Below are positions 25,861 through 34,969 of a DNA stretch of 64,000 bases, piece by piece (position 1 is the stretch's first letter; every line of letters starts with the position of its first letter). Origin of the DNA: Microvirga puerhi (GTDB lineage: Bacteria > Pseudomonadota > Alphaproteobacteria > Rhizobiales > Beijerinckiaceae); the NCBI RefSeq assembly GCF_020089865.1, contig NZ_JAIRBM010000014.1, positions 1 to 64,000 of the forward strand, read 5' to 3'. The notes under the pieces are model-generated. The model was not told the origin of the DNA, did not search any database, and saw only the letters and a program-made list of their open reading frames with translations. Made by a program: the position numbers and the translations under genes.

Positions 25861-27254
25861 GGCTCGCGCATCCCCTCGGATGTCACCCGCAATATCCGGC
25901 CAAGTAAATAGGCGAGCACGGTGCGTTGACCGGCCACTATGTCCGCGGTGATAGGCATGCCGGGCGCAATATGAAAGCCGACCGGAACGCCGTGTAGCTT
26001 CACGTCGTCGAGTGTGATCCGCGAGCGATAGAACGGCTCTGAACTGCTGTTTACCGGAGCTGCGTCGGGGCCGTTCCTGACGTCGCCCGAAGCCACAAAA
26101 CTGTCGGCACTGACGGTGCGAACCCTCCCATGGGCCAATCCATATTGCGAAGATGGAAAAGTGTCGAACTTGACTGCCACCGGAGCGCTGGCATGGACGA
26201 ATCCATTGTCGTGTCCGGCAATGTTCACCTCCACCTCGAGGGGCGCATCGGCGGGAACCAATGTGATGAGTTGCTCGCCCGACTGCAGCACCGACCCCAC
26301 CGAAACTTTGGCGACGGTGAGAACGGTTGCGTCCCGGTCGGCAGTAAGTTCGACCAGCTGGCGCCGGCGTTGCGCCTTGCTCAACTGCTCCTTAGCATCG
26401 ATCAGCTTTTGCCTCTGATCCGAGAGTTTCTGCGAGGCGTCCGCGCGCCAGTTCTGATCGTAGGCATCGCGCTCCGCCCCAGCGGCTTCCAGATCGTGCC
26501 GCGCGCTTTCAGCGCTTTGCGCCGCGTTAGAAAGGCCTCGGGTAATTTCCAGCTGGTTATCCATTGCAGCCAGCGAATTGACCAGACTGCCAATCTGCTT
26601 GGCCTCCAACTCCTTTCGGATGGAGAGAACCTTGTCGGCTACCTTTTGGCGAGCCTGGAAGTTCTGTACATCTTCGGCACTGCGCGTGAGGATAGCGTTG
26701 AGGCTATCGATGCGCTGTTGATACATCACCTGCTTGAGCTTCCGCTCTGACGATCGCTGGGCAGCAATAGAGGCCTGTAGCATCAAGTTCGGATCGGATC
26801 CGGCATAGGTGAATAGGCGACCGTCGGCCTCCGCCTGGAGGCGTGCAACCTCCGCCTGCAAGGTCGAAACCTGCGAGGCCAAACCGCCTACATCCGCAGT
26901 CGTGAAGGTGGGATCTAGCTCTGCAAGGATGTCACCTGTGTGGACCTTTTGACCTTCCGTGACCTTGATGGCGCGCACAATTGAGGTTTCGAGTGGTTGC
27001 ATGACCAATGTGGGCGTCCGAGAAACGACCTTTCCGCGAGCCGTCACGACCTTGTCGACCGGGATTAGCCCCATCGCCGCTATCGTGATTGCGAGCATGC
27101 TCGCAATCACCCAAACGGAGCCGCGTGCGGACCATGGGATAGGAGCCGCAACGACAGCTGCAGATGGAGATTGAAATTCTAAGAGCGCTAGGGTGGCCGC
27201 GTCATCTCGACGGATCGCCACACTACCGGCTTCTGACAATGGTAGAAGCGACAT
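25857..27254 (-). CDS. Type I secretion membrane-fusion protein, HlyD family
   Basis: A 465-residue periplasmic adaptor. One N-terminal transmembrane helix (VWVIASMLAITIAAMGLIPVD) is followed by the biotinyl-like KVTEGQKVHTGDILAELDP motif, a long coiled coil (about residues 120-300) and the beta-barrel part ending RTVLAYLLGRILRVTSEGMREP. This is the PrtE/HlyD type that bridges the ABC exporter and a TolC-like channel. The ATG at 27254 follows AAGGGC; an in-frame start at 27317 is also possible. It overlaps both operon neighbours. No TolC-type gene is in the window. Confidence 0.88.
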   Translation of the reverse strand: MSLLPLSEAGSVAIRRDDAATLALLEFQSPSAAVVAAPIPWSARGSVWVIASMLAITIAAMGLIPVDKVVTARGKVVSRTPTLVMQPLETSIVRAIKVTEGQKVHTGDILAELDPTFTTADVGGLASQVSTLQAEVARLQAEADGRLFTYAGSDPNLMLQASIAAQRSSERKLKQVMYQQRIDSLNAILTRSAEDVQNFQARQKVADKVLSIRKELEAKQIGSLVNSLAAMDNQLEITRGLSNAAQSAESARHDLEAAGAERDAYDQNWRADASQKLSDQRQKLIDAKEQLSKAQRRRQLVELTADRDATVLTVAKVSVGSVLQSGEQLITLVPADAPLEVEVNIAGHDNGFVHASAPVAVKFDTFPSSQYGLAHGRVRTVSADSFVASGDVRNGPDAAPVNSSSEPFYRSRITLDDVKLHGVPVGFHIAPGMPITADIVAGQRTVLAYLLGRILRVTSEGMREP

Positions 27255-29529
27255 GGGTTTGCCCTTGTTGGCCCTGATGCCGGCTCTGCTGGGACCAAAG
27301 CTGGCGATAGATATCACAGCGATCGAGCAGAACGTTATGAGAAGCGATATCGACGGCTTTGCCCTTATCCAATACGAGGATCTGGTCGCAATCGACCAAT
27401 GACGATAGTCGGTGCGAGACGATCACCATCGTCCGGCCGCTGGCTATACGAAGCAGATTGGCGTTGAGCAGCGCCTCGCTCTCCGGATCCAGCGCGTTCG
27501 TGGCTTCGTCAAGGATCAGAAGGCGAGGATCAGTGATCAAGGCGCGAGCGATCGCCAAACGCTGCCGCTGACCACCCGATAGGTTCGGCGAACCCTCCTC
27601 GATGATGGTCTCGTAGCCGTTTGGCATTCGCTCGATGAATTCCTCGGCACCTGCCAAGCGTGCCGCGTTCACGACATCACTCAAGACAAGTCCGGGGCGG
27701 CCGGCAATGATGTTGTCGCGAATTGAACCCCGAAACAGGAAATTCTCCTGCAGCACCACGCCGAAGCTTTGCCGGAGATGACGCAAGTTGATCTCCCGTA
27801 CATCGTTTCCATCAATCTTCAGAGACCCGCTGTAGTCACGGTTGATGCCCTGCAGCAGCCGCATCAGCGTCGATTTTCCAGACCCGCTGCGCCCGACAAT
27901 GCCCAGCATCGTGCCGGCCGGCATCTCGAACGTTACGTGGTCTAGGGCCGGAAGCTTAGTGCCGCCATAGGTGAAGCTTACATCCTCGAATGAAACAGCG
28001 CCCGCGAACCGGGGCCGCAACCCTCCGGAAATCGCGTCGACCTCGGGCGGACGATTCAACACCGAGGCCGCCTCGATAGCCGCGAGGGCAACTCCTTCGT
28101 AGTCCTCGATAAGACGCGCAAGTGCCACCAGCGGCTGCGCCACCCGCATGCTGAGCATCATGAAGGCAAACAGCGCGCCGACCGCATAGCCCGAGGTATC
28201 CTCCAGCGCCAGGTAGGCGCCGATCAGCACAAGCCCGATCGACATGAACCGCTCGAGCGGAGTAATGATCGTCTGTGGCCAGTTGGCTAGCTTGCCGAAG
28301 GCGAGTCGCGAGATGCCGACGTCGGCGACCCTTTCATCCCACAATGCGTTCCGCTGCGGTTCCAGCGCCAGAGATTTTATCGTCTTGATGCCGAAGACGG
28401 TCTCGCCAAGAGCCGAAGCCTTCTCGGTCTCGGCGGAAATTACTTTGGCAAAGCTGCGGCGCATTGGAGGAAGGAAGGCCAGGATGATGAGCATAATCAA
28501 GGCCGTGCAGGCCAGCACCATTCCCGCGAGGACAGGGTTGAGGAAGAAAAGGAAGGGCAGCAGAACGACCAATGTCATCAAGTCTAGGAATGTGCTCAGA
28601 AGCTTGCCGGTGAGGAACTCTCGAACTTTATAGATCTGAGCAATCTTGTGCATGGTCTCCCCAGCCGGATGACGTTCGAAATAGTCGAGCGGCAGCCGCA
28701 GCAGGCGATTGAAGACGTGCAGATTCAGCTTGGCATCGAGTCGCGTGCCTACGACCAGCACAATCAATCGGCGACAAGAACCGAGGAATGTCTCAAACAC
28801 CGTTGCGGTAGCAAGAAGCGCTCCGAGCAACACAAGGGTTGAATAGCTGTGGTGGGTCAGCACCCTGTCCACCACCGTCATGACCAGCAAAGGCGGAAAG
28901 ATCGTAAGGAAGCTCAACGTCAGTGATGCAACACCTATGTCTCGGAGCAATCGCCGTTCCCGAAAAACGAGAGAAATCAGCCAGCCAAGTGTGAATGGCG
29001 CCTCAGCCTGCGATCGGGCCCGTTTGCTTCGTAGGAGCAGCGCATCGCCTGACCAGACTTGCTCCAGCCGCAGTTGATCGACTGCGATACCCTCCGCACC
29101 AGCGGGCCAATCCGGGCTTTTGATGCCGACGAGATGTTGTGCTGGGTCCGCCCCGACCATGAGGGCGGCTCCGCCGTCCTTGAGAAGCAAGACAACTGGG
29201 CCGGTTTGCGGGAGAAGAACGAGGTCTCGCCAGCGCAATCGCACCGCTCTCGCCCAAAGGCCCGCATTTTGAAGCCATGCCGAAAGCATGGCGGCAGACG
29301 GGACGGTCGCCTCATCGCCGCAAGAATAGTCGCACGGATCCAGTTCGATGCCGTGGAAGCGAGCCGCTGCGATCACGGCCTGGAGGCGCTGGTGGGGCCC
29401 GGTGCCGATGGAATGGGTGTGCTCACCAGGCACAGCCGCCTTATGCTCAGGCTCAGGAGTCAGGGCCAAGCCGTCGAGATGATCAGCTTGGCCCCCCGCG
29501 CCGAAACGCGGTCTAGCGAGGAACGCCAC
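27223..29529 (-). CDS. Type I secretion ABC transporter with degenerate C39-like domain
   Basis: A 768-residue HlyB-type exporter. An N-terminal C39-like domain (about residues 45-175) lacks the catalytic cysteine: the place where a C39 protease has it reads RLQAVIAAARFHG. The domain therefore should bind rather than cleave cargo. Five or six transmembrane helices follow, then an ATPase domain with Walker A GRSGSGKST, signature NLSGGQRQRLAIARAL, Walker B LLILDEATNAL and switch VSHR. It lies 29 bases downstream of a candidate cargo gene and overlaps the adaptor gene. Confidence 0.9.
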   Translation of the reverse strand: MAFLARPRFGAGGQADHLDGLALTPEPEHKAAVPGEHTHSIGTGPHQRLQAVIAAARFHGIELDPCDYSCGDEATVPSAAMLSAWLQNAGLWARAVRLRWRDLVLLPQTGPVVLLLKDGGAALMVGADPAQHLVGIKSPDWPAGAEGIAVDQLRLEQVWSGDALLLRSKRARSQAEAPFTLGWLISLVFRERRLLRDIGVASLTLSFLTIFPPLLVMTVVDRVLTHHSYSTLVLLGALLATATVFETFLGSCRRLIVLVVGTRLDAKLNLHVFNRLLRLPLDYFERHPAGETMHKIAQIYKVREFLTGKLLSTFLDLMTLVVLLPFLFFLNPVLAGMVLACTALIMLIILAFLPPMRRSFAKVISAETEKASALGETVFGIKTIKSLALEPQRNALWDERVADVGISRLAFGKLANWPQTIITPLERFMSIGLVLIGAYLALEDTSGYAVGALFAFMMLSMRVAQPLVALARLIEDYEGVALAAIEAASVLNRPPEVDAISGGLRPRFAGAVSFEDVSFTYGGTKLPALDHVTFEMPAGTMLGIVGRSGSGKSTLMRLLQGINRDYSGSLKIDGNDVREINLRHLRQSFGVVLQENFLFRGSIRDNIIAGRPGLVLSDVVNAARLAGAEEFIERMPNGYETIIEEGSPNLSGGQRQRLAIARALITDPRLLILDEATNALDPESEALLNANLLRIASGRTMVIVSHRLSSLVDCDQILVLDKGKAVDIASHNVLLDRCDIYRQLWSQQSRHQGQQGQTHVASTIVRSR

Positions 29530-29558
29530 GAGATCCTCCTTAAGTCTCTGCGTAGCGT

Positions 29559-30680
29559 TCAGGCAGACATATGCGAACTCGGCATCGACGCCGTCATTCC
29601 GTGGTTGTGCTCTTGGATTGGGCTCAATGTGCCGAAGAGGCCATGCGCTTCATCTTGCACGCCCGCAGTGAAGAAAATCTTCTTCGAATCACCATTCTGA
29701 CCGCTGCTGCCAGGGACAATTGCCCAAAGATCGCCGATCGATATCGGCGCACCATCAGCCCCGCGCAGCTTGCCTTCAAACTTATCGGTCTTCTTGTCGA
29801 AGGCATTAATCGTGCCGTCGCCGAAATTCCCAACTAGGAGATCATGCGAGAACTTTCCAAAGCCGGATGGCGCGATCGCGAGCCCCCAGGGAGAATTGAG
29901 CGGGCCGTGGGATGCTACGCGGTCCAGAAAACGCCCTTGGAGACTGAATTCGTCGACGAAGCCGTTCCCCGGGCCAGCGACATCGTCGTGCTTTTCGGCA
30001 TTCTGCAAGGCAAAGGTGACGAACAGACGATTGTCGAGAACCTGCACGTTGAAAGGCGCAAAGCCCTGTGGGAGATTTTCGTCAGTAAAGCTCTTCAACA
30101 GTTGGAAGTTCTGGTCATAGACCTCGACCTTCCCGCTCCGGAAGTTGGTGGCATAGAGCCTGGCGCCCTGCTCGGTGTCGGCAATTGCGAGACCCTTGTA
30201 GACGGCCCCGGTGCCACCTTGAGAGTTGTCAACAGCCAATACAGAGCTGCCGCTGTTCACAGTCGGATTCCAGCCCGAGATCGTCCCGTCTTCGGTTGCA
30301 AACATGAAGATCGACGATCCCGTCTTGTCTCCACTGGAAATGTTGAATCCCTCCCCTGTGCTATTAAACACCTGTCCGGTCGGACTCGCTGGTGTCGTTT
30401 GTCCTGGGGGCGTGGCAATCGTGATGGCCGTACGTCCGGCCACCGTCTGGGGTGTCCCTTTCCCATTATAGATTGTCGTTACGCCCGTACCGTTATCTGA
30501 GACCCAGAACCTATTCGCGGCGGGCATGGAAACCCCCCAGGGATTGATAAGGTTTGGATCGATCACCGGCGCTTCGACGAACCCGTCGGAGACGAGGTTC
30601 GTCTGCAGGAATTCTGTCGTATGTGGATGGTGGTGAGAATGATCATGCGTATGGAGGCGAGAATGGGCAACGGTATCCAT
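29559..30680 (-). CDS. TIGR03118-type beta-propeller protein with His-rich N-terminus; likely type I secretion cargo
   Basis: A 373-residue protein of the TIGR03118 family (FLQTNLVSDGFVEAPVIDPN, then NPWGVSMPAANRFWVSDNGTG and NSPWGLAIAP), predicted to form a beta-propeller. Instead of a signal peptide, the first 22 residues are a histidine cluster (HSRLHTHDHSHHHPHT), suggesting metal binding. The C-terminal end (HNHGMTASMPSSHMSA) extends past the usual family end. Its place as first gene of a type I secretion operon, with no Sec signal, makes it a candidate exported substrate; that is inference. Function unknown. Confidence 0.72.
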   Translation of the reverse strand: MDTVAHSRLHTHDHSHHHPHTTEFLQTNLVSDGFVEAPVIDPNLINPWGVSMPAANRFWVSDNGTGVTTIYNGKGTPQTVAGRTAITIATPPGQTTPASPTGQVFNSTGEGFNISSGDKTGSSIFMFATEDGTISGWNPTVNSGSSVLAVDNSQGGTGAVYKGLAIADTEQGARLYATNFRSGKVEVYDQNFQLLKSFTDENLPQGFAPFNVQVLDNRLFVTFALQNAEKHDDVAGPGNGFVDEFSLQGRFLDRVASHGPLNSPWGLAIAPSGFGKFSHDLLVGNFGDGTINAFDKKTDKFEGKLRGADGAPISIGDLWAIVPGSSGQNGDSKKIFFTAGVQDEAHGLFGTLSPIQEHNHGMTASMPSSHMSA

Positions 30681-30946
30681 TGAGCTTCTCCTATTGTCCT
30701 GACGGCAAGGTCGAGAGTTGGTTCTCTCTGCCGCCTTTCGAGAGGCGTCATACGGCGCACGCAGGGCGGATCCATTGGTCCTTCGTAGGCAGTTTAGTTC
30801 GATCCCTAGTTGCCTGAAGTTCGCATGTTACGGCGGCACTGGTCGCGGCCAAGGGAATGCCGCGACCCTCTAACGATGCTACGCAGATAAAGGTTTCACA
30901 TCACCGCGATCAAAGTGCGAATGGCGCGATAGCCGGACCCGATTGT

Positions 30947-31075
30947 GGCATTATCAACCAAAGACGGCTTTTCCTTTGCAGCCGAGCTCTTGCGTGCGAT
31001 TCTGACCTCGTGTTCGATGACCGGATCGGGAGGTCCGCATGCAGCTGTCTGTTGGCGAGACTTAGCAGGGTCACC
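30947..31075 (+). mobile_element. Left-end relic of the ISXO2-like IS1595 element
   Basis: These 129 bases run parallel to 14554-14680: GGCATTATCAACCAAAGACG at the start, TTTCCTTTGCAG, then GTCTGTTGGCGAGA and AGGGTCACC at the end. Similarity stops abruptly at about 31075. It is a decayed terminal fragment with only the first codons of the transposase. Confidence 0.65.
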
Positions 31076-31336
31076 GAAGATTGGACCTTCGATATCTGGT
31101 TCGTCGATGAGCCGAAACGACAACCTGATCTCAAGCACCTTCGGACCCTTCCACCAAAACTGACCACTGTTACTCGCGAAGCGATTCTGGCAATCAAGGA
31201 CGCGCTAGCGAGTGGTTCTTTCACTGGTCAGGAGATCTCTAGCGTTCACGTGTATGAGGCTGTCTTCAACGGCGGCGTCACCGGCGTCGCGGAGTTTGGA
31301 GATTGGCTCAAGAGCATACATCAATCAGAGCTCTAG
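31076..31336 (+). pseudogene. Truncated C-terminal fragment, possibly of a nucleotidyltransferase-like protein
   Basis: About 85 residues remain in frame after the IS relic, starting DWTFDIWFVDEPKRQPDLKH and ending VTGVAEFGDWLKSIHQSEL. The DxWFV and TREAILAIKDAL segments faintly recall C-terminal parts of small nucleotidyltransferase proteins, but the assignment is weak. The 5' end was evidently replaced by the IS1595 fragment. Confidence 0.3.
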
Positions 31337-31962
31337 CTGCCTTCTCCCAGCCGCCAAGATATCGATCCGCCCTGCACAATGCCCGAGGCCTCGCGGCCCA
31401 ACTGACAGTTGACGAGGGGGCGCCACAGGACAAGAGTGAACTCGTGCGTCCTCGACAGCCAAGCTGCCACACGAATAAGACCTTGCGAACTGGCGAGAAG
31501 CTTCCGGTCGAGAAGTGCCTGAGCGATTCAAGGCCGCGGTACTGGCACACTTGTTTCGGTGATATGACCAGGGGGTCTCGGGACCAAGAAAGGTGAGGCC
31601 TCGGGACTCGGTTGTATGCCCTTGCTAGCTAAGCATGGCCTATTCGAGACCGGCCGTCGGCGTTCATCGAAGCCGGACTGGCACAAACGGATACGTGATC
31701 GTTGAAACCCTTACCAACCAGTTTGCGCCGGGAGATGCTTGCGGCATCGATCCACAATATAGGAACCGGTTCTACTGACCGCAGCTCGTTGTAGAGGTCC
31801 TTCTACTCACACAGGGAACCTTTATCACCATATGCTCACTTGCACACCCCTGTTGGCGCAATAGCCTGATGAACGCGATGTCGCGTCGTCTCGCTCCAAG
31901 AAGCGTCCGATAGCGATTAGCCTCACATGCGAACGAGCTCAACTGCTTAAGGAGAACCTCGC
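31337..31962. other. Intergenic stretch without recognised features
   Basis: About 630 bases of lower coding potential than the neighbours, with stops in all frames. AAGGAG just before 31963 is the ribosome-binding site of the next gene. No RNA gene, IS end or array was recognised. Confidence 0.4.
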
Positions 31963-33456
31963 ATGACTAACGAGAGCATTTGGCAATGTTTGACGAACCG
32001 CTACAGGCATGTGCTGATGCACCCGGAGGCCAGGCGTACGCGGTCGGGCCTTGTCCTCACTGTAGCAGCCGCAGGCATCGTGATCGGGCCATGGTCCAGC
32101 ATTGCGGAGGGAAGTGACGCTGGTGAGGGCTTGCCGCCGGCCGAATATGACTCAGCAGTCGCGCCGGTGACATCGCATTCGAGTGCGACGCTATCAGCGG
32201 AGCGCGTAGTAGGAGGGCCGCAAGCCGGAGATCTCCAGCCGTACTGGGTTGCCGCACTTCGGATGCCCATTACCTCGGATGGAAGAGGTGCGCTGGTCGC
32301 ACGCCTCGGAACGTTGATTCGAGAGGGAAATCCAACGCGTGCGAAAGAGGTTCTCTCTTCCACCATCGAGATGGGTACCCTCGCATTCATGATACTTCTC
32401 CATTTTGACGATCCAGCGCTGCACGCTCGGCTGCAGGAGATGGCAGCCAACGGACAGAATATGTCCGTCGATTCTGCGGACGGAGCTCTAAAGGCCAGAA
32501 GTACCGGTGCCGACGTGATGCTTCCAGGGCGCGAAGAAAATTCCCCGCAGCTGACTGCCGCCGATGAGCATTCGACTGCGCCGGAGACAAGCAGGGCCAG
32601 AGCGGCCGAACTTGAAGCGGCACTTGAGCAGGAAAAGAGTCGAACTGCTTCGGCCATGCACGATCTGGAGATGGTCAAGAAGCAGCTCGCCGACATGACC
32701 GAAAGCCTGACAGATGTTGCCGCGCTCAAAGATGAGGCTGCGCGTGAGAAAAGCCGGGCTGAAGCTGCTCTTGTGGAGTTGCTTGACGCACGTCAGCAGC
32801 TTTCAGCTTTGAAGAGAAGTGCCCTTGAACTCGAGACCGTGCTGGCGCTGGAAAAGGAGCGATACGATTTCGTCACTCAGGAACGAAAGGCGCTGGAACA
32901 GAAACTGACAGCTATGCAGACGGACAGAGTCAAGACAGTTGAAATCGAGAATGCACTCGTTCAAGAGAAACAGCGCGCCGACGCCGCACTTCAGCAGCTG
33001 AATTCTCTTCAGGACAAGCTCTCCGGTCTCAGCGAGGCTGTTGCTAAGAAGCAAGAAGAAATTGAACGCGAGAAGGAGCGAAGTGCATTAGGGGCTCAGC
33101 AGCTGGAATCCGCTCGAGGCGAGATTGCTAATCTTGGAACACACTTGAACGAGTTAGGTGAGGTCAATGTCACGCTGCGACAGGAAAAGGAGGATGCCAC
33201 TGCCACACTCCGCGAACTACAGATGGTGAATGGACAGCTGGCAGCCTTAGTCCATATGGCAAAACCGAAGCCTCTTCAGAAAGGGCTTCGTCCTCGTCAG
33301 CTGACGGCATCTCCGGTTCGGGGGAAGGCAATGTCGAGATCACAATACGCTAGAATCTACGGTCGGGTCAGACAGGGCGGAAGCTGGACCGGCTTGATGG
33401 GCGGATACGGCAATGCCAAAGGGTCGCGCACCAACAATGGACCGGGGGTCTGGTGA
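31963..33456 (+). CDS. Exported or membrane-anchored coiled-coil protein of unknown function
   Basis: A 497-residue protein with no recognised family. Residues about 28-48 (SGLVLTVAAAGIVIGPWSSI) form a signal or anchor. A small domain around residues 90-160 has YWVAALRMPITSDGRGALVA and EMGTLAFMILLHFDDPALHA. Residues about 200-440 are one long heptad-type coiled coil rich in E, K, A and L. The tail (YARIYGRVRQGGSWTGLMGG) is basic and glycine-rich. The reading frame ends exactly where IS6-derived sequence begins (about 33457), so the natural C-terminus may be altered. AAGGAG precedes the ATG. Confidence 0.6.
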   Translation: MTNESIWQCLTNRYRHVLMHPEARRTRSGLVLTVAAAGIVIGPWSSIAEGSDAGEGLPPAEYDSAVAPVTSHSSATLSAERVVGGPQAGDLQPYWVAALRMPITSDGRGALVARLGTLIREGNPTRAKEVLSSTIEMGTLAFMILLHFDDPALHARLQEMAANGQNMSVDSADGALKARSTGADVMLPGREENSPQLTAADEHSTAPETSRARAAELEAALEQEKSRTASAMHDLEMVKKQLADMTESLTDVAALKDEAAREKSRAEAALVELLDARQQLSALKRSALELETVLALEKERYDFVTQERKALEQKLTAMQTDRVKTVEIENALVQEKQRADAALQQLNSLQDKLSGLSEAVAKKQEEIEREKERSALGAQQLESARGEIANLGTHLNELGEVNVTLRQEKEDATATLRELQMVNGQLAALVHMAKPKPLQKGLRPRQLTASPVRGKAMSRSQYARIYGRVRQGGSWTGLMGGYGNAKGSRTNNGPGVW

Positions 33457-33457
33457 A

Positions 33458-33640
33458 GCAGACCAGAATTACCTCGCGATTGGTTTGGCTGCCGTCGATG
33501 ACGATCCGTTCGGGCCGACCATGCCGTCTCAGAGCCTTGCGCAGGAATCGCTTCGCCGTAATCAGATCGTGACGTTCGCTGAACCAAAACTCGATGGTGT
33601 CGCCATGGCTGTCGATGGCACGGTACAGGGGTCGGAACAA
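33458..33640 (-). pseudogene. IS6-family transposase central fragment
   Basis: About 60 residues on the minus strand, from YRAIDSHGDTIEFWFSER through RFLRKALRRHGRPERIVIDG to SQTNREVI. This is the core of the same transposase type as at 15664-16098. Both ends are missing and unrelated sequence follows. Confidence 0.65.
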
Positions 33641-33880
33641 GATCTGATGGGGTGGACGCCCCCCAACGGCCTGGGTGTGCCACAGTGGAGGTGTTGAAAC
33701 ACCACTTGAGGGAGGCGTCCATGGGAGAGGTTAGCACAATCGGCTTGGATCTGGCGAAGAGTGTCTTTCAGGTGCACGGAGCCGATGCATCGGGAGCAGT
33801 GCTGTTCCGCAAGAAGCTGCGGCGGCACCAGGTTCTCACGTTCTTCGCCAGCCAACCGTCCTGCACGGTGGCCATGGAGG
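33641..33880 (+). pseudogene. IS110-family transposase, N-terminal fragment
   Basis: From an ATG at 33721 the residues MGEVSTIGLDLAKSVFQVHG match the DEDD-type N-terminus of the intact IS110 transposase at 38503. The match continues to SCTVAMEG, where the IS6 element at 33881 interrupts it. The upstream GATGGGGTGGA is also shared with the leader of the intact copy. The rest of the IS110 element is not found on the other side of the IS6, so a deletion accompanied the event. Confidence 0.75.
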
Positions 33881-34693
33881 GGCGTTGTCACATTAACTCA
33901 CACTGGCCGCACTGAGGCAAACTCGATCACCTAACGGGCTCATGCCACAACACCGGCTGCAGACTTCCACCCCACCATGGCATTGAGGCGGTGAAGGTGA
34001 GTAGCAAGAGCAGAGCGGCGAGAGCGGGGTGGAACGAAGAGATTGCGGACGGCGGAGAACACTGAGGTGAACCTCTGTAGCCCTCCCGGCGATCGAAAGC
34101 TCTGCATCATCTGCTCCCGTCGACGCAACGGGAGATGAGAATTCTCTGCTCGGTTATTCAGCCCTTTGTGCGAGCGGTGGTCGACTGATGGTATGGTCTG
34201 GCGCCGAGCAGCGGCATAAGAGCCGAGCTTGTCGGTGATCATCCGACGCGGTAGACAGCCTTGCTTCTTTAATAGGCGTTTCAGCAAGCGTTTGGCTGCC
34301 TTGGTGTCTCGCCGGCTCTGAACAATCTCGTCGAGTACATAGCCATCCTGGTCGACGGCCCGCCACAGCCAGTACTTCTGGCCTGCAATCGTCACCAAGA
34401 CCTCGTCGAGATACCAGATGTCATGGCGGCTTGGCGTCTTGCGCCTGAGGCGACGGGCGTAGTCCAGCCCAAACTTCAAGGCCCACCGCCGTACGGTCTC
34501 ATAGGACACAACGATGCCGCGCTCGAGCAGCATCTCCTCGACCAAGCGCAGGCTCAGAGGAAACCGGAAGTACAACCAAACCGCATGAGCGATGATCTGT
34601 GGTGGAAAGCGATGGCGCTTGTAGCTGACAGACTTGATCATGCCAGCTCCCCAACACGTCTCGCTCTCATGCCCGACTTAATGTGACATCGCC
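33881..34693 (-). mobile_element. Complete IS6-family element
   Basis: An 813-bp element with terminal inverted repeats GGCGTTGTCACATTAACT (left) and the complement of GGCGATGTCACATTAAGT (right), two mismatches in 18. It carries one transposase gene. No clean 8-bp target duplication is visible. Confidence 0.8.
33940..34641 (-). CDS. IS6-family transposase
   Basis: A 233-residue apparently intact DDE transposase. An N-terminal helix-turn-helix region (IIAHAVWLYFRFPLSLRLVE; GIVVSYETVRRWALKFG) is followed by the catalytic aspartates in WYLDEVLVTIAGQKYWLWRAVD and MITDKLGSYAAA, then the glutamate region around GLNNRAENSHLPLRRRE. It catalyses replicative transposition of its element. It is closest to the element fragment at 37422-37620 among those in this window. 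Confidence 0.88.
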   Translation of the reverse strand: MIKSVSYKRHRFPPQIIAHAVWLYFRFPLSLRLVEEMLLERGIVVSYETVRRWALKFGLDYARRLRRKTPSRHDIWYLDEVLVTIAGQKYWLWRAVDQDGYVLDEIVQSRRDTKAAKRLLKRLLKKQGCLPRRMITDKLGSYAAARRQTIPSVDHRSHKGLNNRAENSHLPLRRREQMMQSFRSPGGLQRFTSVFSAVRNLFVPPRSRRSALATHLHRLNAMVGWKSAAGVVA

Positions 34694-34969
34694 CATGGGC
34701 CTTCTGGGTTCCATCGCGGTGTCTCCCGGCGATTGCGTCTGCCCATCGCTACCAGCGGGCCGCGGGTGCCACCAGGAGGTTGAGCGGCCGGCGGCCGGGT
34801 GTCCCTAGCCACCTACGAGGGAGCCGTTCGACTGCGACCATCCAACAACAACCGCTGACGGATCCACAGGCATTCTCGACGGAAACACAATCGGACCACA
34901 TTGGCGATACAAGCGCGGCCTTGCCGTTCGACCGAGCGGCACGCGATTCGGCCAAGCAAGGGCAACTTT

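Noticed and set aside
33873-34701. An 8-bp target duplication around the IS6 element (CATGGAGG versus CATGGGCC)
   Set aside because: Only the first five bases agree, so no duplication is claimed.
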